From assembly GCA_023417785.1 (NCBI GenBank), contig JAEZEH010000062.1:114276-178275 (forward strand): a stretch of DNA of 64,000 nt, read 5' to 3'. This document shows positions 32,782-40,384 of this stretch, piece by piece. The translations under genes were made by a program, and so were the position numbers. A model generated the notes under the pieces. The model saw nothing but the letters and a program-made list of their open reading frames with translations, made no database searches and was not told the origin of the DNA. Each line of letters starts with the position of its first letter. Within the stretch, counting starts at the first letter, position 1. This DNA is from Bacteroidota bacterium (GTDB lineage: Bacteria > Bacteroidota > Bacteroidia > Cytophagales > Cyclobacteriaceae).

Positions 32782-32814
32782 AAGACCTTACAAAGACCTT
32801 ACAAAGACCTTATA
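32782..32814. repeat. 11-bp tandem repeat AAGACCTTACA (3 copies)
   Basis: Exact copies at 32782 and 32793; the third (32804) ends TATA instead of TACA. Confidence 0.85.
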
Positions 32815-33099
32815 AGCTCCTCATATATTTTCCCCCTACCCGACATTGTCCGCGAGATCCGTCCCGAAAAAAAAATTAGGATTTTTTTTGATTATACAGG
32901 TAGGTAGTGGGCTGTTCATGTGTCATATGGTATTCACTTAACCACAGAACAACATGGCAACTTTCATTCTGCAAATTAAAAAGGCACTGCCAAATCATCG
33001 TCCGGGTCAAAGGGGAGGCCTTCTAAAAAAACAGCTAAGAACGATCCGCACTTGCGTGCACGGAGAAATTCCCGATTCATCGGGACAGGCTCTCGCCGC

Positions 33100-33402
33100 G
33101 ACGCACTGGCAACTTCGGCTCTGGATTCGCGGTCGTTTTTATTAAAAAAACAAAATTAAAGAAACCTCCTCAATCCAGAGGCGCCAGGGCATTGCGCGCT
33201 GGGCCGAAGGATCCCGACGAGGACCAAGAAGCTATCGGGATCCTCGCAGAACCATTGTACGAGTCGTTAATACGGAATGGAGGTTCTTCATCCTCTTCGA
33301 CGGCATCGTCGTTGAAAACGTGCACTGATGGCTCACGTCAAACCAGTGTGCACGGAGAGATCCGTCGCCGCCTACGCACTGGCAACTTCGGCTCTGGATT
33401 CG
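33100..33402. repeat. Duplicated 29-bp block
   Basis: A 29-base identical segment, containing GCACTGGCAACTTCGGCTCT, ends at about 33128 and again at 33402. Upstream of both copies is GTGCACGGAGA. The first copy carries extra bases with the palindrome CCCGATTCATCGGG, so a short insertion or deletion separates them. Confidence 0.75.
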
Positions 33403-33468
33403 AGTTGGCTTTTAAAGTAAAAAAAAATATTCTAGATTATCTCTTCTTAGCACGTTAGCACCCAAAAA

Positions 33469-33601
33469 CATGGATAAACAACATGAGGAACGCAATTTGA
33501 AATCCAGACTTGTCATGATGTTATTGGCTATTGTTCTTTCCCTGATGTTCTTCAGGAATTCGGACGCATTCAAAGCCGTCATAAGTTCATCGCTCGACTG
33601 A
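33469..33601 (+). pseudogene. Possible frameshifted small membrane-protein gene
   Basis: From ATG 33469 the frame reads MDKQT then stops, but a shift of one base (an extra A near 33480) continues as HEERNLKSRLVMMLLAIVL SLMFF and on to TGA 33601, 11 bases before the CPBP gene. The hydrophobic stretch and charged head look like a real ~43-residue membrane protein. A shorter intact start within it (ATG 33514 region) is also possible. Confidence 0.25.
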
Positions 33602-33612
33602 CTTAATTCGCA

Positions 33613-34482
33613 ATGGGTATCCTGAAACGACTGTTTATCTTCATCGGCATTTTGATAGTCTGCTCGACTATCTCTTATGGGCTTCTTTTTTTTATATTCC
33701 CCGATGCTTTGAACAAACACGAACGGTTCGAAGCTGCAATGCGTACGAATTTTGCATTCGTACTCTCGACGCAAATAGCTCTACTGCTAGGTCTCATCGT
33801 CGCGATAAAACTTCAGCCTCACCTGACTTCCAGGAAGAATCCGGAGCGAACAATTCCGGTATTAAACTTCAGAGGTTTTTTCGCCGGATCAGTTTATGGC
33901 CTGGTGATCATATCCATTACGGCCATCGCGCTGGTGCTATTAGGACAAGTGCGCTTTCACTACGACCAATTTTCTTTTCACCTTGTTCAATATGCATTGC
34001 TTTTATTGATTGCCGCGTACTCAGAAGAACTGTTATGCCGCGGGTACATTTTCAGGATGCTAAACCAACAAATTGACAAATTCCCGGCGTTACTCATCTC
34101 ATCAACTTTTTTTGTTTTGTTGCACGGACTAAATGCGTCATTAACACTCACAGGGGTCGCCAATCTCTTTCTTTCAGGTGTGCTGTTCACAGTAGTGTAC
34201 ACGGCAAGCAAGAACGATCTGTCCGTCCCCACCGGCTTACATTTTATGTGGAATTTTCTCCAGGGGCCAATCCTTGGTTTTCGCGTTAGCGGCCTCGGGA
34301 TAGATGGCGTGTTTAAGGTAACCGAAAGGTCCTCTATATTGTCAGGCGGTGGATTCGGTTTGGAAGGGTCGTTGGTGACAACAGCGTTTTTGTTGATAGC
34401 AGTCGTAGGTACATTGTGGGTTCAGCGGCACAGTCATCGGAAATTTTCAAGCGCAGCTGCATCTGAACGTTCAGCTTTGTAA
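33613..34482 (+). CDS. CPBP-family intramembrane metalloprotease
   Basis: A 289-residue polytopic membrane protein with about eight hydrophobic segments. It has the CPBP (Abi/CAAX-like) motifs: Glu138-Glu139...Arg143 in SEELLCRGYIF, a His in FFVLLHG and the final HFMWNFLQG. The family cleaves prenylated or other membrane substrates and includes bacteriocin-immunity proteins. It is the first gene after the accessory repeat region and converges with the Fic gene 22 bases away. Confidence 0.9.
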   Translation: MGILKRLFIFIGILIVCSTISYGLLFFIFPDALNKHERFEAAMRTNFAFVLSTQIALLLGLIVAIKLQPHLTSRKNPERTIPVLNFRGFFAGSVYGLVIISITAIALVLLGQVRFHYDQFSFHLVQYALLLLIAAYSEELLCRGYIFRMLNQQIDKFPALLISSTFFVLLHGLNASLTLTGVANLFLSGVLFTVVYTASKNDLSVPTGLHFMWNFLQGPILGFRVSGLGIDGVFKVTERSSILSGGGFGLEGSLVTTAFLLIAVVGTLWVQRHSHRKFSSAAASERSAL

Positions 34483-34504
34483 TTACGATAGCTCGACTCC
34501 AGCC

Positions 34505-36064
34505 CTACTCCCCAAACACCTCCCTGTACTTGTTTTCAATCGCCTCAAGCTCATCCTCACTCAACGCATCGAACTCTTTTGATCTTGCGCGTTCGGAAAG
34601 CTTGCCGTTTCCCTGTTCGAGAAAGCGTATGAGCAGGGCAACGGTTTTGTCGGGCATTTCGAAATGATCATCGAGGAAGGTTTTTAGCAAGTCGTATCGT
34701 TCGAGGTACGCTACCTCCTGGGGAATTGTCTGCTCAATGGTTTGCTCTACGCAACTGCAAAGAAACTCTACCTGGCGTGTGGCGTCGAAGTAACGATAGA
34801 GGTCTATTGTGTCGTTCAGCACTTCTACGTTATTATCCCGCGTCGGCTTCCAATCGACCAACTCCAGCCGTGGCGCGGAATAATGCTCCAGTACTTTGCG
34901 ATATTCATCCAGCCTTTCGAGAATGATGGCGGAAACCGGAAAAATGATTCCTTTGGTGGTATATTCTTTCCGCAGCAGCACATGATGGATCAGGTATCGG
35001 TGGATCCGTCCGTTGCCATCGACGAAAGGATGGATAAAGACAAAGCCAAACGCAATCATTGTGGCTGCAACTACGGCGTCGAACACACGGTCCTCTTCGA
35101 GTTTCTGGTTAGTCGCTATCAGGCCGTCGAGGAGTGAATGCAAGTCTTTCCAGCGCGCTGATATATGATCGGGAATTGGGGTGCCGTGCCTTCGATCATG
35201 TTCGCCCACAAATCCCTCCTGCTCCCTGAACCCTATGGTCGTAAACCTTGGATTATCGATTACAATCTGCTGAAGGCGAATCAGCTCTTCTTTGGAGACA
35301 GGACGTTGTCCGGCTTGTCCGATGGCGCGACCCCAGCGCTGCGCGCGATTCTGTGGCGGCTTCTCTCCTTCGATAGCGTACGAAGCTTTCGAGTCCTTCA
35401 ATAAAAGGAATGCCGCCGCACGAGCCATAACATCGGGATGGATTTTTCCAACGATGGACTTAATCTTTGCAGGATAGTCCTTTTTGATAAACGCTTCGAT
35501 CAGTGGTGTTTTTCTTACCAGCGGGCAAAACCCCCTCGTCCCCGGGAGGTTGTTACGGATGCGATGCCGTCGCGAAGGCTCGGGTGTCGTTCCATATTGC
35601 ATCGTGGTGTCCAGAAGGTCGACGTAGTTGCTGGTATTCAGATCCGGCAATGGAAGCATGCCATCACCCTGGCCGGGAGACAGGCTCATAAGCCACTCGT
35701 AAAGAAACCAAATCCGCCGACTGTACTGTCCCGTCGGTTCACTGGCAACAAGGTCCGTGATTTCCGTCGGACCGGTATGCTCAAACAGTTTCCTGATCAC
35801 AGCCAGGTCGACGCCTTCGTACTTGAGCGCAAAGGTGAGCTGACCTTTTAAAGTATCATCTGGTAAGTAGGATATGGCGCGTACAATCCACTGATCGGTT
35901 GCATAAGACGAGTATTTCCTGCTTACTAGCGCCAGTCGATCGGGAAGGGGTACTTCCAACCGATAAAGCTTTATGAGTGCACCATACCCTGCCAGATAGC
36001 CCGGTTCCGGAGCATCCCTTCCCCTAAAACTACTTATATCGGACAAATATTGATTACTTTTCAA
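34505..36064 (-). CDS. Fic-family AMP-transferase with inhibitory motif
   Basis: A 519-residue Fic protein, expected to transfer AMP from ATP to a protein hydroxyl group. The catalytic motif HPFVDGNGRIHR spans residues 345-356. The N-terminal part carries an autoinhibitory motif of the form (S/T)xxxE(G/N), here SYAIEG at 228-233, so it is a self-inhibited class II Fic enzyme; a flexible flap (TTIGFREQEGFVG) precedes the active site. The C-terminal ~100 residues are helical, probably a DNA-binding or target-recognition part. The only sensible start is the TTG at 36064. No antitoxin gene is adjacent. Confidence 0.92.
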   Translation of the reverse strand: MKSNQYLSDISSFRGRDAPEPGYLAGYGALIKLYRLEVPLPDRLALVSRKYSSYATDQWIVRAISYLPDDTLKGQLTFALKYEGVDLAVIRKLFEHTGPTEITDLVASEPTGQYSRRIWFLYEWLMSLSPGQGDGMLPLPDLNTSNYVDLLDTTMQYGTTPEPSRRHRIRNNLPGTRGFCPLVRKTPLIEAFIKKDYPAKIKSIVGKIHPDVMARAAAFLLLKDSKASYAIEGEKPPQNRAQRWGRAIGQAGQRPVSKEELIRLQQIVIDNPRFTTIGFREQEGFVGEHDRRHGTPIPDHISARWKDLHSLLDGLIATNQKLEEDRVFDAVVAATMIAFGFVFIHPFVDGNGRIHRYLIHHVLLRKEYTTKGIIFPVSAIILERLDEYRKVLEHYSAPRLELVDWKPTRDNNVEVLNDTIDLYRYFDATRQVEFLCSCVEQTIEQTIPQEVAYLERYDLLKTFLDDHFEMPDKTVALLIRFLEQGNGKLSERARSKEFDALSEDELEAIENKYREVFGE

Positions 36065-36320
36065 TACCTAAACTTGAAAATGATTACAAAAGGTAGACAT
36101 AAAATAGTTACGGGACCCGAATTTTGATTACGATTATTCCGAAATCTGTCAAGTATGGACTTTTAGCGATACTCGTCTGGATATAAAAATCAGAAGTCGC
36201 CGGAGGCAGGGTGGCCTCTTCCGTACTAATTATGCCCAATACTTTTCCGGAAGACCACTCCGCATTCCGAGACGGCCACAACAGACTGCTTTCACTTCGA
36301 TCCGTACCGCGTGTTGCGCG
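36065..36320. other. Intergenic, nothing recognised
   Basis: About 256 bases between two minus-strand genes, presumably including the Fic promoter. No element was identified. Confidence 0.4.
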
Positions 36321-36818
36321 CTAGTTTCTCCACTTGCCATCCAACTTCCGCAACAGCACAATTTGCCCCGTATGATAGGCGTCGTGAAACACCAGATCGA
36401 GTACCTGCGCACCTATTGGCTCCACCGGAGCGGGCTTGTCGACGTCGGCATCGCCGAGATTCGCTAACAGCTCAGCAATCCTTCTGTGAACGTTTCCGAG
36501 TCGCGCGACCTGCGCATCCCAGGATTCGTCCGTATATTTTGCAGGGACTTCTTCGAACGTTTCTTCATTCGTTTCATACACGGGACTGAACTCCTTTTGT
36601 TGGAGCCGATGGAGGAAACGGTCCTTGTAGTAAAGGATATGATTAACGAGTTCGCGAACCGAATGCAGATCGGGAGCCGCCTTGTACTGCGCTTCCGGGG
36701 CCGTCAATCCGTCAAGTGCATCTCTAAGTGGCGGGTACCACCCTTCCTGGTCGTAGGCCGTGGCCCAGCAATTAAGTAAGATTTCCCTTTTTCCAGGGGA
36801 TTTTGCAACTGTTGTCAT
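36321..36818 (-). CDS. DinB-family protein
   Basis: A 165-residue four-helix-bundle protein of the DinB/YfiT superfamily. The metal-binding His pattern is visible: SVRELVNHILYYKD in helix 2 and FHDAYHTGQIVLLRKL near the C terminus. Members bind zinc or nickel and may be small-thiol-dependent enzymes; the substrate is unknown. It is divergent from the CGNR gene, sharing a 90-base control region. Confidence 0.88.
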   Translation of the reverse strand: MTTVAKSPGKREILLNCWATAYDQEGWYPPLRDALDGLTAPEAQYKAAPDLHSVRELVNHILYYKDRFLHRLQQKEFSPVYETNEETFEEVPAKYTDESWDAQVARLGNVHRRIAELLANLGDADVDKPAPVEPIGAQVLDLVFHDAYHTGQIVLLRKLDGKWRN

Positions 36819-36908
36819 AACGCGGTATTTAGAATGAAAAAGATTACCTTCACCGTTGAATAGTGAATATACAGTAAAATAACAACTTTACTACTAAAAT
36901 ACGCTTAA

Positions 36909-37517
36909 ATGGTTAAGTCCAGTAAGGTATCCACGATGTCAGTTTGCGGGGGTGCGCTCCCGCTGGATTTCCTGAATACGGTCAGCCAGTGGACACCGTC
37001 GCGAGGGGACGACTACTTTGAAAACGACGCGGATTTTCTGTTGTGGACCCAAAAACTGGCATTCATGGAACGGCAGGACTTCGAAATGTTTTCCCGTTAC
37101 GTGAAAAAGCAATCCTCTAAAGCCAATATTCTAAAATCCGTACGCGCCCTGCGGCAAACGCTTTTTCATTTGTTCCAGCCAATAGCCAGCGGTCAACGAA
37201 TCGCTCCAGAGTCACTCGAAGCATTCAGCGCTTGGGCCGGGAAAGCGCATGCCCGTATAATGTTCACGCATTTGGAAGCGGGAATCAAAACCCGGTTTTC
37301 GGATGCGAAACCCGACGTGCTCCCGCTTTATTATATTGTACTTGAGACTGAAAAGATGATCCTCGATTCCGCATCGTGGACCCGCATCAGGATGTGTGCT
37401 GCCTGCGGTTGGTTTTTCTTCGACACGAGTAAAGGGGGCCGGCGCCGCTGGTGCGACATGGCAGTCTGTGGTAGCCGGGATAAGGCGCTACGGTATTATC
37501 ACAATACCAAAAGCTAA
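36909..37517 (+). CDS. ABATE/CGNR zinc-finger transcription regulator
   Basis: A 202-residue regulator. The N-terminal ABATE ligand-binding domain begins GGALPLDFLNTVSQW. The C-terminal zinc finger is MCAACGWFFFDTSKGGRRRWCDM followed by CGSRDKALRYY; the motif that names the family (CGNR) is CGSR here. It likely binds DNA and regulates a nearby stress or metabolic gene, perhaps the divergent dinB. ATG 36939 is an alternative start, still including the full ABATE domain. Confidence 0.9.
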   Translation: MVKSSKVSTMSVCGGALPLDFLNTVSQWTPSRGDDYFENDADFLLWTQKLAFMERQDFEMFSRYVKKQSSKANILKSVRALRQTLFHLFQPIASGQRIAPESLEAFSAWAGKAHARIMFTHLEAGIKTRFSDAKPDVLPLYYIVLETEKMILDSASWTRIRMCAACGWFFFDTSKGGRRRWCDMAVCGSRDKALRYYHNTKS

Positions 37518-37626
37518 AACTTTGTTGAATATCGCCACGTCAGTGAAACCGAATGACTTCTAACCTCCGTAACTTCAGTGATTGACCTTGCACACGATTT
37601 GATATGAGATGGTGAGATTTGCATTG

Positions 37627-37661
37627 AACAAAAACACCGGAGAGACGAGGTCTTCCGGTGT
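37627..37661 (-). terminator. Terminator of persulfide dioxygenase gene
   Basis: Stem ACACCGGA (37634-37641) with TCCGGTGT (37654-37661); read on the minus strand it is followed by a T run (CAAAAAC on plus). Confidence 0.75.
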
Positions 37662-37693
37662 CTTCGAACGGATTGGTAAACCCAAACTTTAGA

Positions 37694-39112
37694 TTAAGCA
37701 TGAATTTCCTCCTCGCTGGTCACGAGAGGCTTTCCGGCATTGGCCCAATCACTGATTCCGCCGGAATAATTCTTAACGTTGGTGAATCCATTTTTCACAA
37801 GCAACGAGTAGCCTATCGACGAACGGTCCCCGGCCTGGCAATGAACAACTACGGGGCTATCCTTGCGTATCTTATCCAGGTTCTGCTCAAGCGTTCCGAT
37901 AAAAACATTCTCTGCACCCGAAATATGACCCGAGTTGTATTCTGTGGCACCACGAAGGTCAACCACCTGCGCTCCATCCCTGGCAAGTTTTTTCAATTCT
38001 TCAGCAGACACCACATCAGCTTTAAGCAGCTCTCCGCCTAAGGCCGTCCATTCCCCTACATAGGGCACATATCCAAAAATGTTATCCATTCCAATTCGCA
38101 TGAGTTTGCGCATCAAATCATCAAGCGTATTCTCTTCGGCAACCAGGATGAATGGTTCATCGTAAGAAACGAACCATCCCATCCATGTGGAAAACGAGTT
38201 GTTCCCCTGAATGTTTACGCTCCCAGGAATGAATCCTTTTGCGAACTCGGTTTTTAAACGTGTGTCGATCACTTTGACTCCTTTTTCCATCGAAGACTTT
38301 AATTCATTGGCGTTAAGCCTGCGGGGCTTCGGGACCTCAGTTAACAAAGGTCTGTCAACCTTGTTGAGTTTCTTCATCATCGCAAAGTAGCGCGGAGGTT
38401 CGGGTTGGTCTTCCAGAAGATATTTCACAAAGCCCTTTTCGTCATCGTTGTACTGAAGCGCCCAGTTCCGTATCTTTTCGTACCCAACGGTAGAGCTAGG
38501 CACCGCACCCAGGGCCTTTCCGCAAGCAGAACCCGCACCGTGTCCGGGCCATACCTGAATATAATCCGGCAACCCGGCAAAGCGTATGATGGATTTGTAC
38601 ATTTCCTTTGCGCCAGGTTCCTGAGTTCCTTTCAGACCCGCGGCCTTTTCAAGTAAGTCGGGTCTGCCAATGTCGCCCACGAAAACGAAATCACCGGTAA
38701 ACAACATCACCGGTTCATTGCTGGCGGGAACGTCAGTCAATAAAAAGCTGATGCTTTCAGGCGTATGGCCCGGTGTGTGCAAAACTTCGATCTTGAGATT
38801 TCCAACGTAAAACTCGTCACCGCCCTTCAACCCTTTATGCGGAAACTGGTATTGCCAGTCCGGCCCGCCCTCGTCCGACAAATACATTTTCGCTCCGGTT
38901 AACGCAGCCAGTTCCCGTGAGCCGGACAAGAAGTCAGCATGAATGTGGGTTTCCGCCACATGCGTTATCCTCATGCCATTTTGTTTCGCGATTTCAATAT
39001 AGGTATCAACATCCCGCTTGGGATCGATCACTAACGATTCGCCGGTTTTCTGACATCCGATGAAATAGCTTGCCTGGGCGAGGCTCTTGTCGTACACGTG
39101 TTGAAAATACAT
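37694..39112 (-). CDS. Persulfide dioxygenase-rhodanese fusion (ETHE1-like MBL plus two rhodaneses)
   Basis: A 472-residue cytoplasmic sulfur enzyme. Residues 1-230 form an ETHE1-type metallo-beta-lactamase: THIHADF (His56, His58, Asp60), LHTPGHTPESI, LFTGDFVFVGDIGRPDL and VWPGHGAGS, which oxidises glutathione or low-molecular-weight persulfide to sulfite. Two rhodanese domains follow. The first has lost its cysteine (LVAEENTLDD); the second keeps Cys425 in VVVHCQAGDRSS. The fusion should feed persulfide carried on the rhodanese to the dioxygenase, detoxifying sulfide. It is divergent from the TlpA-like gene. Confidence 0.93.
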   Translation of the reverse strand: MYFQHVYDKSLAQASYFIGCQKTGESLVIDPKRDVDTYIEIAKQNGMRITHVAETHIHADFLSGSRELAALTGAKMYLSDEGGPDWQYQFPHKGLKGGDEFYVGNLKIEVLHTPGHTPESISFLLTDVPASNEPVMLFTGDFVFVGDIGRPDLLEKAAGLKGTQEPGAKEMYKSIIRFAGLPDYIQVWPGHGAGSACGKALGAVPSSTVGYEKIRNWALQYNDDEKGFVKYLLEDQPEPPRYFAMMKKLNKVDRPLLTEVPKPRRLNANELKSSMEKGVKVIDTRLKTEFAKGFIPGSVNIQGNNSFSTWMGWFVSYDEPFILVAEENTLDDLMRKLMRIGMDNIFGYVPYVGEWTALGGELLKADVVSAEELKKLARDGAQVVDLRGATEYNSGHISGAENVFIGTLEQNLDKIRKDSPVVVHCQAGDRSSIGYSLLVKNGFTNVKNYSGGISDWANAGKPLVTSEEEIHA

Positions 39113-39417
39113 AGCTTGTTCTATTTGATTTTAAGATACAAATTTCGTTCGCATTCTTCGAAACTTCAGTGACTTGGGTTACAGAAGACAGCTTTCATTA
39201 TTCTTTCAATGGGCCGGCAATCCATTCTACATAAAACACACCATCATTGTCGTTGGTTCTTGGACTTAGCTGACAAAGAAACACATGTAACTCACACGCA
39301 AGACGCGAAACAGGCACGTAATGTGCTTGATCTCAGGTATTCCGAACATTTATATGTGACCCGGATTACACACAATGCAGATATCAAAGATTACTATGCG
39401 CATTATTACATGATACT
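39113..39417. other. Divergent intergenic region, no gene seen
   Basis: About 305 bases between two divergent genes, holding their promoters. A 70-codon frame (39209-39421) overlaps the next start and has no recognised feature. Confidence 0.45.
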
Positions 39418-39915
39418 ATGAACAGGAAACAAATTATAATTACCGCCTTGGTGCTCGTCACGGCCGCCACGATGGTCGCTTTTCAAATGCACAACGTTAG
39501 CCCGGAGATGGCCGTCGCGCCCGATACACATCTTGTTGACCAAAAGAACCAACCGGTAGATCTGGCGTCATTCAGGGGGAAGGTTGTATTCATCAACAAC
39601 TGGGCAAGCTGGTGTCCGCCTTGTATTGCCGAAATGCCATCAATTCAGGAACTTAAGAAAAAAATGGAAGGGGCTGAGATCGAGTTTGTGCTGGTATCTT
39701 TCGACAGAAAGAAAGAAAAGGCAACACGCTTCATGGACAAACGTGGCTTCGACTTCGCGATATACTATCCTGGCGAACGCTATCCTTATTTTACCCCGGC
39801 AATTCCAGCTACCTTCGTGCTCGACAAGGAAGGTAAGGTAGTATTCAAACATGAAGGTATGGCTGATTACAGCGGCGATGAAATCGTAGCGCAACTCAAG
39901 GCACTCGCGGAATGA
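39418..39915 (+). CDS. TlpA/ResA-like thioredoxin, membrane-anchored or exported
   Basis: A 165-residue disulfide oxidoreductase. An N-terminal hydrophobic segment (IIITALVLVTAATMVAF) acts as signal or anchor. The redox motif is WCPPC (Cys66, Cys69) in NNWASWCPPCIAEMPS, with the cis-proline region TPAIPATFVLDKEGK. It belongs to the AhpC/TSA-TlpA group and probably keeps periplasmic thiols reduced. It lies between the persulfide dioxygenase and DUF6132 genes, supporting a sulfur/redox role. Confidence 0.9.
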   Translation: MNRKQIIITALVLVTAATMVAFQMHNVSPEMAVAPDTHLVDQKNQPVDLASFRGKVVFINNWASWCPPCIAEMPSIQELKKKMEGAEIEFVLVSFDRKKEKATRFMDKRGFDFAIYYPGERYPYFTPAIPATFVLDKEGKVVFKHEGMADYSGDEIVAQLKALAE

Positions 39916-39968
39916 TCGATCAGCCAGAATTCAAAGAAAAGAAGGACGCAAATATTAAGAAGATGTGA

Positions 39969-40181
39969 TCAACGCCCCGGCGCATCGGGCTTACCCTTGA
40001 TTTCCTTATCACCCGAAAACGAATTCAGGAGCAACACACCCATCAACGCTCCATAGATGGAACTGTTCACCGGCGATGAAGTAATAGCGCACGTTCCGGA
40101 GTTACATCCAATAAAAAACCAGTAGCCGAAACCTGCCCCCGCGCCGAGCGCAATCGCGATAATCCACTTCACGTATTTCAT
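39969..40181 (-). CDS. DUF6132 small membrane protein
   Basis: A 70-residue inner-membrane protein with two hydrophobic helices. The sequence GYWFFIGCNSGTCAITSSP and NSSIYGALMGVLL matches the DUF6132 pattern, whose two conserved cysteines flank SGT. The family is usually found next to rhodanese and sulfurtransferase genes, as here. It converges with the TlpA-like gene. A role in sulfur-compound transport or sensing is plausible but unproven. Confidence 0.8.
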   Translation of the reverse strand: MKYVKWIIAIALGAGAGFGYWFFIGCNSGTCAITSSPVNSSIYGALMGVLLLNSFSGDKEIKGKPDAPGR

Positions 40182-40384
40182 CTTTCACATTTTTTTGAGA
40201 AAGACAAAAATACCAGATTAATGGTGGAAAAGTATGTAACTCCGGTCACATAACCCGAGGGCTCGTTTGCTGAATCGACGAAAGACGCAAAGCACTTACC
40301 ATCGGCCGGTAACCTCCCTAAAATTTTCGACACTAACAGGAAACCACCCGGTTTGTATGAATTGCTGATGTTAACCCAGAAATT

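Larger units (their letters stand above)
32253..33468. other. AT-rich repeat-bearing gap without a supported gene
   Basis: About 1.2 kb holding several repeat arrays (listed separately) and only short frames of 63 and 88 codons with implausible composition. On the minus strand, a frame ending at 32976 closes with GLPFDPDDDLAVPF, like the acidic tip of an SSB protein. A perfect 10-bp inverted repeat, AGGATCCCGA/TCGGGATCCT, lies at 33208-33217 and 33235-33244. Confidence 0.6.

Noticed and set aside
33192..33458. 88-codon plus-strand frame in the repeat region
   Set aside because: It consists largely of the duplicated block read through; the Ser run and lack of a start signal argue against coding.
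39209..39421. 70-codon frame in the divergent gap
   Set aside because: It overlaps the real start of the TlpA-like gene, is rich in His and Thr, and lacks any family pattern.
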